Shown here: positions 1 to 5,921 of the stretch, one piece after another
Layout: every line of letters begins with the position of its first letter
Numbering within the stretch: the stretch's first letter is position 1
From: MGBC113645 sp036308445
GTDB taxonomy: Bacteria > Bacillota_I > Bacilli_A > Erysipelotrichales > Coprobacillaceae
Assembly (NCBI GenBank): GCA_036308445.1
Contig: JAXJVS010000040.1
Coordinates: 1 to 10,025, forward strand
Length of the DNA stretch: 10,025 nucleotides
Direction of reading: 5' to 3'
Translations under genes and position numbers: made by a program
Notes under the pieces: generated by a model
What the model saw: only the letters and a program-made list of their open reading frames with translations
Database searches by the model: none
What the model was told of the DNA's origin: nothing

Positions 1-75
1 ACCATAAGATACAGGAAAAATTATAGTTTTACAAAAAGTATAAATTTATAGTACATTTAAATATAAAATATAGAA

Positions 76-195
76 TTAATACTGGATAAATAATGATTTG
101 ATTTTTACTACCTGCTTCATGTGGTCAATTAAATTAAAATAAGTAAAAATAATAAGTATAAATAATAATATGAAAAATATAATCTTCTTTCTCAT
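76..195 (-). CDS. Possible 39-aa membrane peptide, or the 5' end of a broken gene
   Basis: Not recognised. The minus-strand reading is 39 codons: MRKK, then a hydrophobic stretch (about residues 5-20, rich in I, L and F), then a short polar tail ending in SLFIQY. This is the layout of a single N-terminal membrane anchor or signal peptide. The ATG at 195 is chosen because AAGGGGG (minus strand, 211-205) lies 9 nt upstream; the in-frame ATG at 204 directly abuts that site and is less likely. In the same frame beyond the stop, and beyond one further stop, the window edge reads FCKTIIFPVSYG. This could be the continuation of a secreted protein, so the ORF may be the start of a decayed gene rather than a free-standing peptide. 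The good ribosome site argues that something is or was translated here. Confidence 0.35.
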   Translation of the reverse strand: MRKKIIFFILLFILIIFTYFNLIDHMKQVVKIKSLFIQY

Positions 196-259
196 ATGTT
201 TCATCCCCCTTGATATAAGTATAGATGAATTATATAAAAAAGAAGGAGATAAAAACTGA

Positions 260-292
260 AAGAATTTCTTAAGAAAAAAAGAAGAAATTCTT
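260..292 (-). terminator. Hairpin terminator of the HD-domain gene
   Basis: A perfect 11-bp inverted repeat (260-270 with 282-292, arms AAGAATTTCTT/AAGAAATTCTT) has an 11-nt loop and overlaps the stop codon of the minus-strand HD gene. On the minus strand it is followed by only a short T-rich tail (TCAGTTTTTA). The stem is AT-rich, so it is a weak terminator at best. Confidence 0.45.
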
Positions 293-872
293 ATTTCTTC
301 CCTTCAACAAAATATGTAGCTTCCATATCAGCATTATGCAAAGCATAAGCTAGAGGAAACATTTCAAAAGCACTACCTACATTTCTGGCATCTTCATTAC
401 CTGCAAATCCCATATGATAACGAATTGCAAAAGCTTCTTCTCTTGTTAAACGCATATAACCACTAATCATATATACTGATTTTTCTCCATGTCCATATGG
501 TAATTTGTCATTATATTCATAATATGGTACTTGAATCCATTGACCAAGTTCGTTTTTCTTGTTTCTAAAACTTTCTTCATAACAATTAATTTTGCATATA
601 TCATGTAGTAATGCAACTATCGCAATTGTTTCGTCACTATATTTTAAGCCATAATCATTTTTAACTCTATCTCTATTCAAATAATCTTTTAGACAATCAT
701 AAACGTTTAAACTGTGTTCTAACAAACCGCCTTTATAACTACCATGAAAACGAGAACTAGCTGGTGCAGTAAAGAAATCGGAATTAGCTGATAATAAATA
801 AGCTAGTAATTTTTCACTGCCTTCTCTTTTTATATGATTTCTATATAGTTCAATAAATCTTTCTTTGCTCAT
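291..872 (-). CDS. HD-domain metal-dependent hydrolase
   Basis: A 193-residue cytoplasmic protein of the HD superfamily, whose members are usually metal-dependent phosphohydrolases. The motif set is complete: GGLLEHS (His53), LLHDICK (His90-Asp91), YGHGE (His128), RYHMG (His153) and LHNADMEA (Asp182), in the order expected for the metal-binding histidines and aspartates. The arrangement resembles the HD module of the exoribonuclease YhaM, but no OB-fold nucleic-acid-binding domain precedes it, so nuclease activity cannot be inferred. Many stand-alone proteins with the same FFTAPAS, GGLLEHS and HGEKSV blocks occur in gut Firmicutes and Bacteroidetes without a known substrate. The HDxGK signature reads HDICK; Cys for Gly is, as I recall, common in this subfamily. 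The start is fixed by AGAGGTGATC just upstream. The gene is monocistronic and divergent from ybaK. The fold call is firm; the substrate is unknown. Confidence 0.88.
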   Translation of the reverse strand: MSKERFIELYRNHIKREGSEKLLAYLLSANSDFFTAPASSRFHGSYKGGLLEHSLNVYDCLKDYLNRDRVKNDYGLKYSDETIAIVALLHDICKINCYEESFRNKKNELGQWIQVPYYEYNDKLPYGHGEKSVYMISGYMRLTREEAFAIRYHMGFAGNEDARNVGSAFEMFPLAYALHNADMEATYFVEGKK

Positions 873-874
873 AG

Positions 875-899
875 GATCACCTCTTTTTTTAGTATATCA
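875..899 (-). promoter_or_regulatory. Extended -10 promoter and ribosome site of the HD gene
   Basis: The minus strand reads TGATATACT (899-891), an extended -10 box, with no convincing -35 hexamer at 17 bp. Expected transcription start is near 884. The ribosome site AGAGGTGATC occupies 884-875, so the leader would be only about 12 nt long. Confidence 0.55.
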
Positions 900-912
900 C
901 ATTTTAAATCTA

Positions 913-935
913 TGTTATAATGTTTTATAGGTGAT
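913..935 (+). promoter_or_regulatory. Extended -10 promoter and ribosome site of ybaK
   Basis: TGTTATAAT (913-921) is an extended -10 box with a consensus hexamer. The -35 region is weak. Transcription should start near 928, directly before AGGTGAT (929-935), which matches the 16S rRNA tail. This site decides in favour of the GTG at 940 over the GTG at 931, because the latter lies inside the Shine-Dalgarno sequence. Confidence 0.6.
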
Positions 936-939
936 ATAT

Positions 940-1416
940 GTGAAAAAAATAAAAACAAATGCTTTAAGAATTTTAGATCAAAAAAAGATAAATTATGATA
1001 TAAAAGAATATGAATATGATGAAGAACATTTAAGTGGAGAACATGTATTAGAGCAGGTTGATTTTAATGAAAATGAAGTTTATAAGACATTAGTATTAAA
1101 AGGGCTAAAGGAATATATTGTTTGTTGTGTTCCAGTGTTAGAGGAAATAGATTTGAAGAAATTAGCTAAGGCTAGTAATAATAAAAGTGTAGAAATGATT
1201 CATATGAAAGATTTATTATCTATAACAGGTTATATAAGAGGTGGTTGCTCACCAATAGGGATGAAAAAGAAGTTTAGAACCTATTTTCAACAAGATATTA
1301 TAAATATAGAAAAGGTTGCAGTAAGTGCGGGTAAAAGAGGATTACAAGTTATATTAAGCCCTCATGATTTAGTGACAGTAACTGATGGTGTATTGGTGGA
1401 TGTGATAAGAAAATAA
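940..1416 (+). CDS. ybaK: YbaK/EbsC-family aminoacyl-tRNA deacylase (Cys-tRNA(Pro) type)
   Basis: A 158-residue single-domain protein of the YbaK/EbsC family. Characterised members hydrolyse mischarged tRNA in trans, classically Cys-tRNA(Pro) that ProRS has produced by error. Visible hallmarks are VYKTLV with the conserved Lys49, GYIRGGCSPIGMKK (97-110), SAGKRGLQV (129-137) and a C-terminal PHDL block. Length is normal for the family. The start is the GTG at 940, preceded by AGGTGAT; an upstream in-frame GTG at 931 would add three residues but lies within that ribosome site. A LysR gene follows after 45 nt with no terminator between, so the two are probably co-transcribed. The family assignment is firm; Cys-tRNA(Pro) as substrate is carried over from the family. 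Confidence 0.9.
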   Translation: MKKIKTNALRILDQKKINYDIKEYEYDEEHLSGEHVLEQVDFNENEVYKTLVLKGLKEYIVCCVPVLEEIDLKKLAKASNNKSVEMIHMKDLLSITGYIRGGCSPIGMKKKFRTYFQQDIINIEKVAVSAGKRGLQVILSPHDLVTVTDGVLVDVIRK

Positions 1417-1461
1417 GTACTTAATTAATGTGAATTCTAAGAATGATGATGGGGTGATAAT

Positions 1462-2355
1462 ATGCTTTTGAAACAGATGAAATATTTTGTGACTATTGTT
1501 GAATGTCATAGTTTTACGGAAGCAGCAGAATTATGTTTTATTTCTCAATCAGCAATATCTCAACAGATGAAAGCATTAGAAGAAGAATTAGATGTACAGC
1601 TAATTATTAGAGAAAATAGAAAATTTTCACTTACACCTGCAGGTGAATATTTTTATCGCCATTGTCTAGGAATATTAGATGAAATAGAAAGAGTAAAAAG
1701 TGAAACAATACAGATTGGTAAATATGATGACCAACATTTAAAGATTGGATTCTTAAAAAATTTTGGTGGTCATGAAATTAGAAAGGCTATCTCTGAATTT
1801 TCTGAATTATATCCAGAAGTTACATTAGATATTATGAATGGGACTCATGAGGAATTATATGATGTATTAAGATTTGGTGAAGTTGATGCTGTATTAAATG
1901 ATCATCGGAGAGCTTTTAGTCAAGCATATGTTAACTATCATCTAGTGACTAGTAAATGTTATATTGAATTATCACCGAAGAATCCTTTAAGCCAATTAGA
2001 ATATGTGACATATGAGGATTTAAGAAGATTGCCTTGTATATTAGTGACTTCTAAAGAGCAGCAAGAACATGAGAGTGATTATTATCAGAATACTCTAGGA
2101 TATGGTGGTAATTTTTTATATGCTTTAGATTTAGAATCTGCAAGACTTATGGTAGCAGCTAATAAAGGCTTTATGCCAGTTGAAGATTCTACTCATATTC
2201 AAGAAAGCACGACAATAAAAAGAATACCCTTATATCAAAGTCATCAGCAATTAACTAGGAATTATTGCTTATTCTGGAAAAAGGAAAAAACAGGGTATTA
2301 TATAGAGGAATTTGCGGATATATTACATAAAATATTTGAGGAACATCATGATTGA
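1462..2355 (+). CDS. LysR-family transcriptional regulator
   Basis: A 297-residue LysR-type regulator, the usual family length. The N-terminal winged helix-turn-helix spans about residues 1-60. Its FTEAAE block leads into the recognition helix SQSAISQQMKALE (28-40), and LTPAGE (57-62) marks the wing. A linker helix follows, then a periplasmic-binding-protein-like effector domain from about 88 to 290. Proteins of this type bind DNA as tetramers and respond to a small ligand; nothing here identifies the ligand. GGGGTGAT at 1451-1458 supports the ATG at 1462. LysR regulators often control a divergent neighbour, but this one lies downstream of and parallel to ybaK, so its target cannot be guessed from position. 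The stop codon lies inside the terminator hairpin. Confidence 0.9.
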   Translation: MLLKQMKYFVTIVECHSFTEAAELCFISQSAISQQMKALEEELDVQLIIRENRKFSLTPAGEYFYRHCLGILDEIERVKSETIQIGKYDDQHLKIGFLKNFGGHEIRKAISEFSELYPEVTLDIMNGTHEELYDVLRFGEVDAVLNDHRRAFSQAYVNYHLVTSKCYIELSPKNPLSQLEYVTYEDLRRLPCILVTSKEQQEHESDYYQNTLGYGGNFLYALDLESARLMVAANKGFMPVEDSTHIQESTTIKRIPLYQSHQQLTRNYCLFWKKEKTGYYIEEFADILHKIFEEHHD

Positions 2356-2365
2356 TGTTCTTTTT
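2341..2365 (+). terminator. Terminator of the ybaK-lysR unit
   Basis: Perfect 8-bp stem GAACATCA (2341-2348) / TGATGTTC (2353-2360) with a 4-nt loop, followed by TTTTT. The second arm begins with the TGA stop codon of the LysR gene. Confidence 0.8.
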
Positions 2366-2396
2366 AATTAAAAAGCTACTCATTAAAGAGTAGCTT
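2366..2396 (-). terminator. Terminator of gltX
   Basis: Perfect 9-bp stem AAGCTACTC (2373-2381) / GAGTAGCTT (2388-2396) with a 6-nt loop. Read on the minus strand it is followed by TTTTTAATT. The gltX stop codon (2385-2383) lies in the loop. It faces the terminator of the LysR gene. Confidence 0.8.
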
Positions 2397-3798
2397 CCAT
2401 GTTTTCTAATTGTTCAATTGCAGTTCTAATACGTCTTAGTGTTTCTTCTTTTCCTAAGATATGAGCTATTTCTACAGCTCCTCCAGGTGTAAATGATTTA
2501 TTTGTAAGAGCAACTCTTACAGGCCACATAATACGTCCATTCTTCAATTCATTAGTTTTAGCAGTATCCACAAATAAAGCTTGTAATTTTTCATCATTAT
2601 CATATTCATTATATTCTTCTAATAATGGTAGCATGATTTTTAAAGCTTCTAATGAATTTTCTGGTGTTGTTTTCATTTTTTTATGTCTATAGATTTCTGG
2701 ATTAAATGGATGTACATCATTAATAAAATCAATAGATTCTTCAATATCATTTAATACTTCTAATCTAGGTTGTAATACATGAGATAATTCTAATTCATCT
2801 ATTTCTCTAGTAATAGATGAATAATAAGGTTTAACTAAGTTATGGAATTCTTCTAAAGACATATTTCTTAAATACATACCATTCATCCATTTTAGTTTAT
2901 CTATATCAAAAATAGCTCCAGATTTATTAATATGTTTAATTTCAAATTTTTCAACTAATTGGTCTAAAGTTAAGATTTCTTCATCACCAAATGAGCATCC
3001 TAGTAATGCGATATAATTAATAATAGCTTCTTTTAAATAACCTTGTTTAATTAAATCTTGATATGATGCATCACCATTTCTTTTACTTAATTTATGAGTT
3101 TCATCTTTCATAACTGGTGGGACATGAATATATGTAGGTTTTTCCCAACCGAAAGTATTATAAATTAAGTTATATTTAGGTGTGCTTGCAAGATATTCAT
3201 TACCTCTAATAACATGAGTGATTCCCATTAAGTGATCATCAACAACATTTGCAAAGTTGTATGTTGGATAACCATCACTTTTAATTAAAATACCTTCATC
3301 TAATGTGTTAGTTTCTACTTCAATGTGACCATAAACTTCATCATCGAAATCTACTTTTTGATTAGCAGGAATAGTTTGTCTAATAACATATTTTTCTCCA
3401 TTTTTAATCTTTTGAGCGATTTCTTCTTTTGTTAGATGAATACAAGGATCGTTTTCATATTCTTCTTCTTTTTGACAGAAACAATAGTGTGCTCCACCTA
3501 ATTCAATTAATTCTTGAGCATATTTGTGATAGATATCTAATCTTTCTGATTGAACATATGGACCTACCTTTCCTGGTTTTAAAGGACCTTCGTCATAATT
3601 TAATCCTGTCTCAGCTAAGACATTATAGATGATGTCAATAGCTCCTTCTACTTCTCTGTTTTGATCAGTATCTTCAATACGTAAGATAAAGTCACCATCT
3701 TCATGTTTGGTAATTAAATAATTATATAAAGCTGTTCTTAAGTTTCCTATATGCATATAACCTGTAGGGCTAGGTGCAAATCTTGTTCTTACTTTCAT
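2383..3798 (-). CDS. gltX: Glutamyl-tRNA synthetase (GluRS)
   Basis: A 471-residue class I synthetase that activates glutamate with ATP and attaches it to tRNA-Glu. In most Firmicutes it also misacylates tRNA-Gln, which GatCAB then amidates. The Rossmann domain starts with FAPSPTGYMHIGN (7-19), the HIGH-type motif. KLSKR (236-240) is the KMSKS-type loop. The helical anticodon-binding domain fills the C-terminal third, and length fits the family. A CFC pair (Cys106, Cys108) and Cys119/His121 suggest a zinc site, with a spacing that looks shorter than in the Bacillus enzyme as I remember it. The start is supported by AAAGGAG (3817-3811), with a rather long 12-nt spacer. No T-box leader is visible. 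A minus-strand TATACT (3838-3833) is a candidate -10 without a clear -35. The gene lies beside tRNA-Gln and tRNA-Glu. Confidence 0.97.
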   Translation of the reverse strand: MKVRTRFAPSPTGYMHIGNLRTALYNYLITKHEDGDFILRIEDTDQNREVEGAIDIIYNVLAETGLNYDEGPLKPGKVGPYVQSERLDIYHKYAQELIELGGAHYCFCQKEEEYENDPCIHLTKEEIAQKIKNGEKYVIRQTIPANQKVDFDDEVYGHIEVETNTLDEGILIKSDGYPTYNFANVVDDHLMGITHVIRGNEYLASTPKYNLIYNTFGWEKPTYIHVPPVMKDETHKLSKRNGDASYQDLIKQGYLKEAIINYIALLGCSFGDEEILTLDQLVEKFEIKHINKSGAIFDIDKLKWMNGMYLRNMSLEEFHNLVKPYYSSITREIDELELSHVLQPRLEVLNDIEESIDFINDVHPFNPEIYRHKKMKTTPENSLEALKIMLPLLEEYNEYDNDEKLQALFVDTAKTNELKNGRIMWPVRVALTNKSFTPGGAVEIAHILGKEETLRRIRTAIEQLENMEATL

Positions 3799-3814
3799 TT
3801 TTTTTAATTTCTCC

Positions 3815-3842
3815 TTTACTTGTTTGAAAAAAAGTATATAAT
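3815..3842 (+). promoter_or_regulatory. Promoter of tRNA-Gln
   Basis: TTTACT (3815-3820), a 16-bp spacer and consensus TATAAT (3837-3842) stand 12 nt upstream of the tRNA. The -35 overlaps the gltX ribosome site. The -10 overlaps the candidate gltX -10 on the other strand (3833-3838). Confidence 0.55.
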
Positions 3843-3854
3843 TAATAGTGTTAT

Positions 3855-3930
3855 TGGGGTATAGCCAAGCGGTAAGGCATCAGACTCTGAATCTGACATT
3901 TCCTTGGTTCGAATCCAAGTACCCCAGCCA
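3855..3930 (+). tRNA. tRNA-Gln (anticodon CUG)
   Basis: A complete 76-nt tRNA with encoded CCA. The acceptor stem pairs TGGGGTA (3855-3861) with TACCCCA (3920-3926), followed by discriminator G and CCA. The anticodon stem TCAGA/TCTGA encloses the loop CTCTGAA, which puts CTG at 3887-3889 and decodes CAG. The T arm is CTTGG-TTCGAAT-CCAAG. The GGGGTATAGCCAAG start is typical of bacterial tRNA-Gln. The C34 isoacceptor reads only CAG, so a UUG isoacceptor must exist elsewhere to read CAA. It probably receives Glu from the adjacent GltX and is then amidated by GatCAB (family knowledge). Confidence 0.95.
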
Positions 3931-3941
3931 ATAGTTAATAT

Positions 3942-3970
3942 AAGTACAAAGTTTAACTTTGTACTTTTTT
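3942..3970 (+). terminator. Terminator of tRNA-Gln
   Basis: Perfect 10-bp stem AAGTACAAAG (3942-3951) / CTTTGTACTT (3957-3966) with a 5-nt loop and a T-run to 3970. It lies 11 nt after the tRNA CCA end, so tRNA-Gln is a single-gene transcript. Confidence 0.85.
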
Positions 3971-4028
3971 ATTTGCTTACTTATTATACACGAGAAATGA
4001 TAGAAAGAAAATAACATTTTAATAAAAT

Positions 4029-4052
4029 AAAAAACCTTGAAATATCAAGGTT
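4029..4052 (-). terminator. Terminator of tRNA-Glu
   Basis: On the minus strand, an 8-bp stem AACCTTGA/TCAAGGTT (4052-4045 with 4040-4033) has a 4-nt loop and ends in a T-run (complement of the A-run 4034-4029). It begins 7 nt after the tRNA CCA end. Confidence 0.85.
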
Positions 4053-4059
4053 ATATTCA

Positions 4060-4135
4060 TGGTAGTCCGTAGGGGGTTCGAACCCCTGAATGCATGGATG
4101 AGAACCATGTGTGTTGACCACTTCACCAACGGACC
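4060..4135 (-). tRNA. tRNA-Glu (anticodon CUC)
   Basis: A complete 76-nt tRNA with encoded CCA (4062-4060). The acceptor stem pairs GGTCCGT with ACGGACT, including one terminal G-U pair, and the discriminator is A. The anticodon stem CATGG/CCATG encloses TTCTCAT, giving anticodon CTC (plus-strand positions 4100-4102), which decodes GAG. The T arm is AGGGG-TTCGAAC-CCCCT. The GGTCCGTTGGT start is typical of tRNA-Glu. As a C34 species it cannot read GAA, so a UUC isoacceptor must be encoded elsewhere. It has its own promoter and terminator. Confidence 0.95.
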
Positions 4136-4143
4136 ATGACATT

Positions 4144-4171
4144 AGTATAACATATCTTTGAAAAAAAGTAA
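4144..4171 (-). promoter_or_regulatory. Promoter of tRNA-Glu
   Basis: Minus strand: TTACTT (4171-4166), a 16-bp spacer and TATACT (4149-4144). The -10 is preceded by TG one base away, making it an extended -10. It lies 8 nt upstream of the tRNA 5' end. Confidence 0.6.
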
Positions 4172-4190
4172 TTAAGTTTTCTTTTTATAT

Positions 4191-4218
4191 TTGATATTTT
4201 GTTGGTTTAGGGTATAAT
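4191..4218 (+). promoter_or_regulatory. Promoter of murA
   Basis: TTGATA (4191-4196), a 16-bp spacer and TATAAT (4213-4218), close to the sigma-A consensus. Expected start near 4225 gives an untranslated leader of about 65 nt with no obvious attenuator. Confidence 0.7.
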
Positions 4219-4290
4219 CAATATGAATGAATGTAAATAAAGTATTTTATAAATGCTATGATATATATTGGTATAGAAAGGAAGAAAAAC

Positions 4291-5559
4291 ATGCAGGAAG
4301 TAATTGCGATTGAAGGTGGACATAAGTTAAATGGTACTGTAAGAATTGGTGGAGCTAAAAATGCAACAGTGGCATTGATTCCAGCAATTGTTTTGGCAGA
4401 AGGTCCTGTAGATATTTATGGGGCTCCAGATATTTCTGATGTTAAGGCTTTAGCTGTTTTATTAAGAGAATTAAATTGTGAAGTTGATATACAAGGGGAT
4501 CATATTAGAGTAGATCCTACAAATATGAAGAATATTCCGCTTGAAAGTGAAGCGGTTGTAAAGTTGAGAGCTTCTTATTATTTTATGGGGGCATTACTAG
4601 GAAAATATAAAAAAGTGAAAATTAAGATGCCTGGAGGCTGTTACTTAGGACCTCGTCCTATTGATTTACATTTAAAGGGATTTGAAGCATTAGGTGCTAA
4701 GATTGAGTATAATGAAGATGATGGTTGTTATAGTTTGGAGGCAGATGAATTAATAGGTACAAATATTTATTTAGACTTTGCTTCTGTAGGGGCAACTATT
4801 AATATTTTATTAGCTGCTGTTAGAGCTAAAGGAAAAACTGTTATTGAAAATGCCGCTAAAGAACCTGAAATTATTGATGTAGCTAACTTATTGACTAAAA
4901 TGGGTGCTAAGATTAGGGGTGTAGGTACTGATACTATTACAATTGAGGGAGTAGATTATTTAGGTGGAACATTCCATGAAATTATTCCTGATCGTATTGA
5001 AGCAGGTACTTATTTAATTATTGCAGCTGCAATGGGAGAAAAAGTGGTTGTACAGAATATTATTCCACAACATTTAGAAGCTTTAATTTCTAAGTTAAAG
5101 GAAATGGGTGTGAAAATGGATATTGTTGGAGATAGTATTGTTGTGTATGGTGGACAACCATTAAGAGGAGTTAGTATTAAGACTCAGATTTATCCTGGTT
5201 TTGCTACTGATTTACAACAGCCTTTAACTGCTTTATTAACTCAAGCTATGGGGGAATCTTCAGTTATTGAAACTATTTATGTAGAAAGATTCAAACATTG
5301 TCAACAGTTAAATAAAATGGGAGCGCATATTGAATTGGGAGAAGCATGTAGTTTGATTTTTGGTAAAACATCATTACATGGTGCAAGAGTAGAAGCTACT
5401 GATTTAAGATGTGGTGCTGCTTTAGTTATAGCTGGTTTAATGGCTGATGGTGTAACTGAAATTTCTAATGTTTATCATATTGATAGAGGGTATGATAACA
5501 TAGATCATAAGCTTATTACATTAGGGGCTAAAATCTCTAGATATATGGTTGAGGATTAA
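4291..5559 (+). CDS. murA: UDP-N-acetylglucosamine 1-carboxyvinyltransferase, MurZ (MurAB) type
   Basis: A 422-residue cytoplasmic enzyme for the first committed step of peptidoglycan synthesis: transfer of enolpyruvate from PEP to UDP-GlcNAc. Visible residues are GGAKN with Lys23, KLRASYY with Arg93, PGGCYLGPRP with the catalytic, fosfomycin-reactive Cys117, DRIEAGT (234-240), and YPGFATD with Asp307. The blocks GCYLGPRPID, VGATINI and ENAAKEPEIIDVA resemble the Bacillus MurAB/MurZ paralogue rather than MurAA, and adjacency to rpmE fits that. The ATG at 4291 is chosen because AAAGGAA (4277-4283) precedes it at normal spacing. An in-frame ATG at 4258 would add eleven residues that the family lacks and has no ribosome site. 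A second MurA copy is likely elsewhere in the genome. Confidence 0.96.
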   Translation: MQEVIAIEGGHKLNGTVRIGGAKNATVALIPAIVLAEGPVDIYGAPDISDVKALAVLLRELNCEVDIQGDHIRVDPTNMKNIPLESEAVVKLRASYYFMGALLGKYKKVKIKMPGGCYLGPRPIDLHLKGFEALGAKIEYNEDDGCYSLEADELIGTNIYLDFASVGATINILLAAVRAKGKTVIENAAKEPEIIDVANLLTKMGAKIRGVGTDTITIEGVDYLGGTFHEIIPDRIEAGTYLIIAAAMGEKVVVQNIIPQHLEALISKLKEMGVKMDIVGDSIVVYGGQPLRGVSIKTQIYPGFATDLQQPLTALLTQAMGESSVIETIYVERFKHCQQLNKMGAHIELGEACSLIFGKTSLHGARVEATDLRCGAALVIAGLMADGVTEISNVYHIDRGYDNIDHKLITLGAKISRYMVED

Positions 5560-5582
5560 TAAAAAAATAAATGAAAAAAGTA

Positions 5583-5611
5583 TTGTATTTATCATTAATA
5601 AATGATAATAT
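5583..5611 (+). promoter_or_regulatory. Promoter of rpmE
   Basis: TTGTAT (5583-5588), a 17-bp spacer and TAATAT (5606-5611). This gives rpmE its own transcript with a leader of about 50 nt, in addition to possible read-through from murA. Confidence 0.5.
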
Positions 5612-5614
5612 ATG

Positions 5615-5660
5615 GTAGCGACTTACTTTGAAGTAGCAAATATTTCAAGGCGGAAGGAGA
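5615..5660 (+). promoter_or_regulatory. Possible L31 autoregulatory leader and strong ribosome site
   Basis: The leader can form a small hairpin, GCGACTT pairing with AAGTAGC around loop ACTTTG, with one internal G-A mismatch. It is followed by AAGGAG (5654-5659), 9 nt before the rpmE start. Structured leaders bound by L31 are known from Firmicutes and other bacteria, but I cannot match this to a specific family by eye. Confidence 0.3.
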
Positions 5661-5668
5661 AAATAATC

Positions 5669-5872
5669 ATGAAAAAAGGAATTCATCCAAATTACAAAAA
5701 AGTAAAAATTATCTGTACTTCATGTGGAAATGAATTTGAAGGTGGATCAGTATTAAACGAAATCCGTGTAGATACTTGTTCTAACTGTCATCCATTCTAT
5801 ACTGGTAAACAAAGATTTGCTAGTGCTGATGGACGTGTTGACAAATTCAATAAAAAATACGGTTTTAAATAA
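5669..5872 (+). CDS. rpmE: Large ribosomal subunit protein bL31, zinc-binding form
   Basis: A 67-residue basic ribosomal protein that sits at the subunit bridge near the central protuberance. Two CxxC pairs, CTSC (16-19) and CSNC (37-40), mark the zinc-carrying C+ form (RpmE) rather than the zinc-free replacement used under zinc limitation. The HPFYTGKQRF block (41-50) is diagnostic. The ATG at 5669 is supported by AAGGAG; an in-frame upstream ATG at 5612 would add 19 non-conserved residues. It lies 109 nt after murA. In Bacillus, murAB, rho and rpmE lie together; here rho is absent from between the two. Confidence 0.96.
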   Translation: MKKGIHPNYKKVKIICTSCGNEFEGGSVLNEIRVDTCSNCHPFYTGKQRFASADGRVDKFNKKYGFK

Positions 5873-5886
5873 GATGAAGTATTTAT

Positions 5887-5911
5887 GTACCAGCGATAGC
5901 TGGTACTTTTT
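5887..5911 (+). terminator. Terminator of the murA-rpmE region
   Basis: Perfect 8-bp stem GTACCAGC (5887-5894) / GCTGGTAC (5899-5906) with a GATA loop, then TTTTT. It is the strongest terminator in the window by GC content. Confidence 0.9.
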
Positions 5912-5921
5912 CTTTGCAAAG

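Noticed and set aside
241..253. Shine-Dalgarno-like AGAAGGAGAT on the plus strand before the HD gene terminator
   Set aside because: No start codon follows at proper distance (only CTG), and the frame runs antisense into the HD gene and soon stops. It is possibly a relic, but nothing supports a gene.
2341..2396. Two adjacent hairpins considered as an attachment site or repeat element
   Set aside because: The arms are unrelated to each other and each is followed by a T-run in its own direction, so they are two convergent terminators.
3429..3632. 67-codon plus-strand ORF inside gltX
   Set aside because: It lies antisense to a strongly conserved part of gltX, has no ribosome site and shows no recognisable domain.
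3931..4059. Possible T-box or riboswitch between the two tRNA genes
   Set aside because: The stretch is explained by two terminators, and no coding gene lies downstream on the matching strand.
4258..4290. Upstream in-frame ATG extending murA by eleven residues
   Set aside because: There is no ribosome site before 4258 and the extension is absent from the MurA family, while 4291 has AAAGGAA at proper spacing.
5612..5668. Upstream in-frame ATG extending rpmE by 19 residues
   Set aside because: L31 begins at MKKGIHPNY; the extension overlaps the leader and ribosome site.
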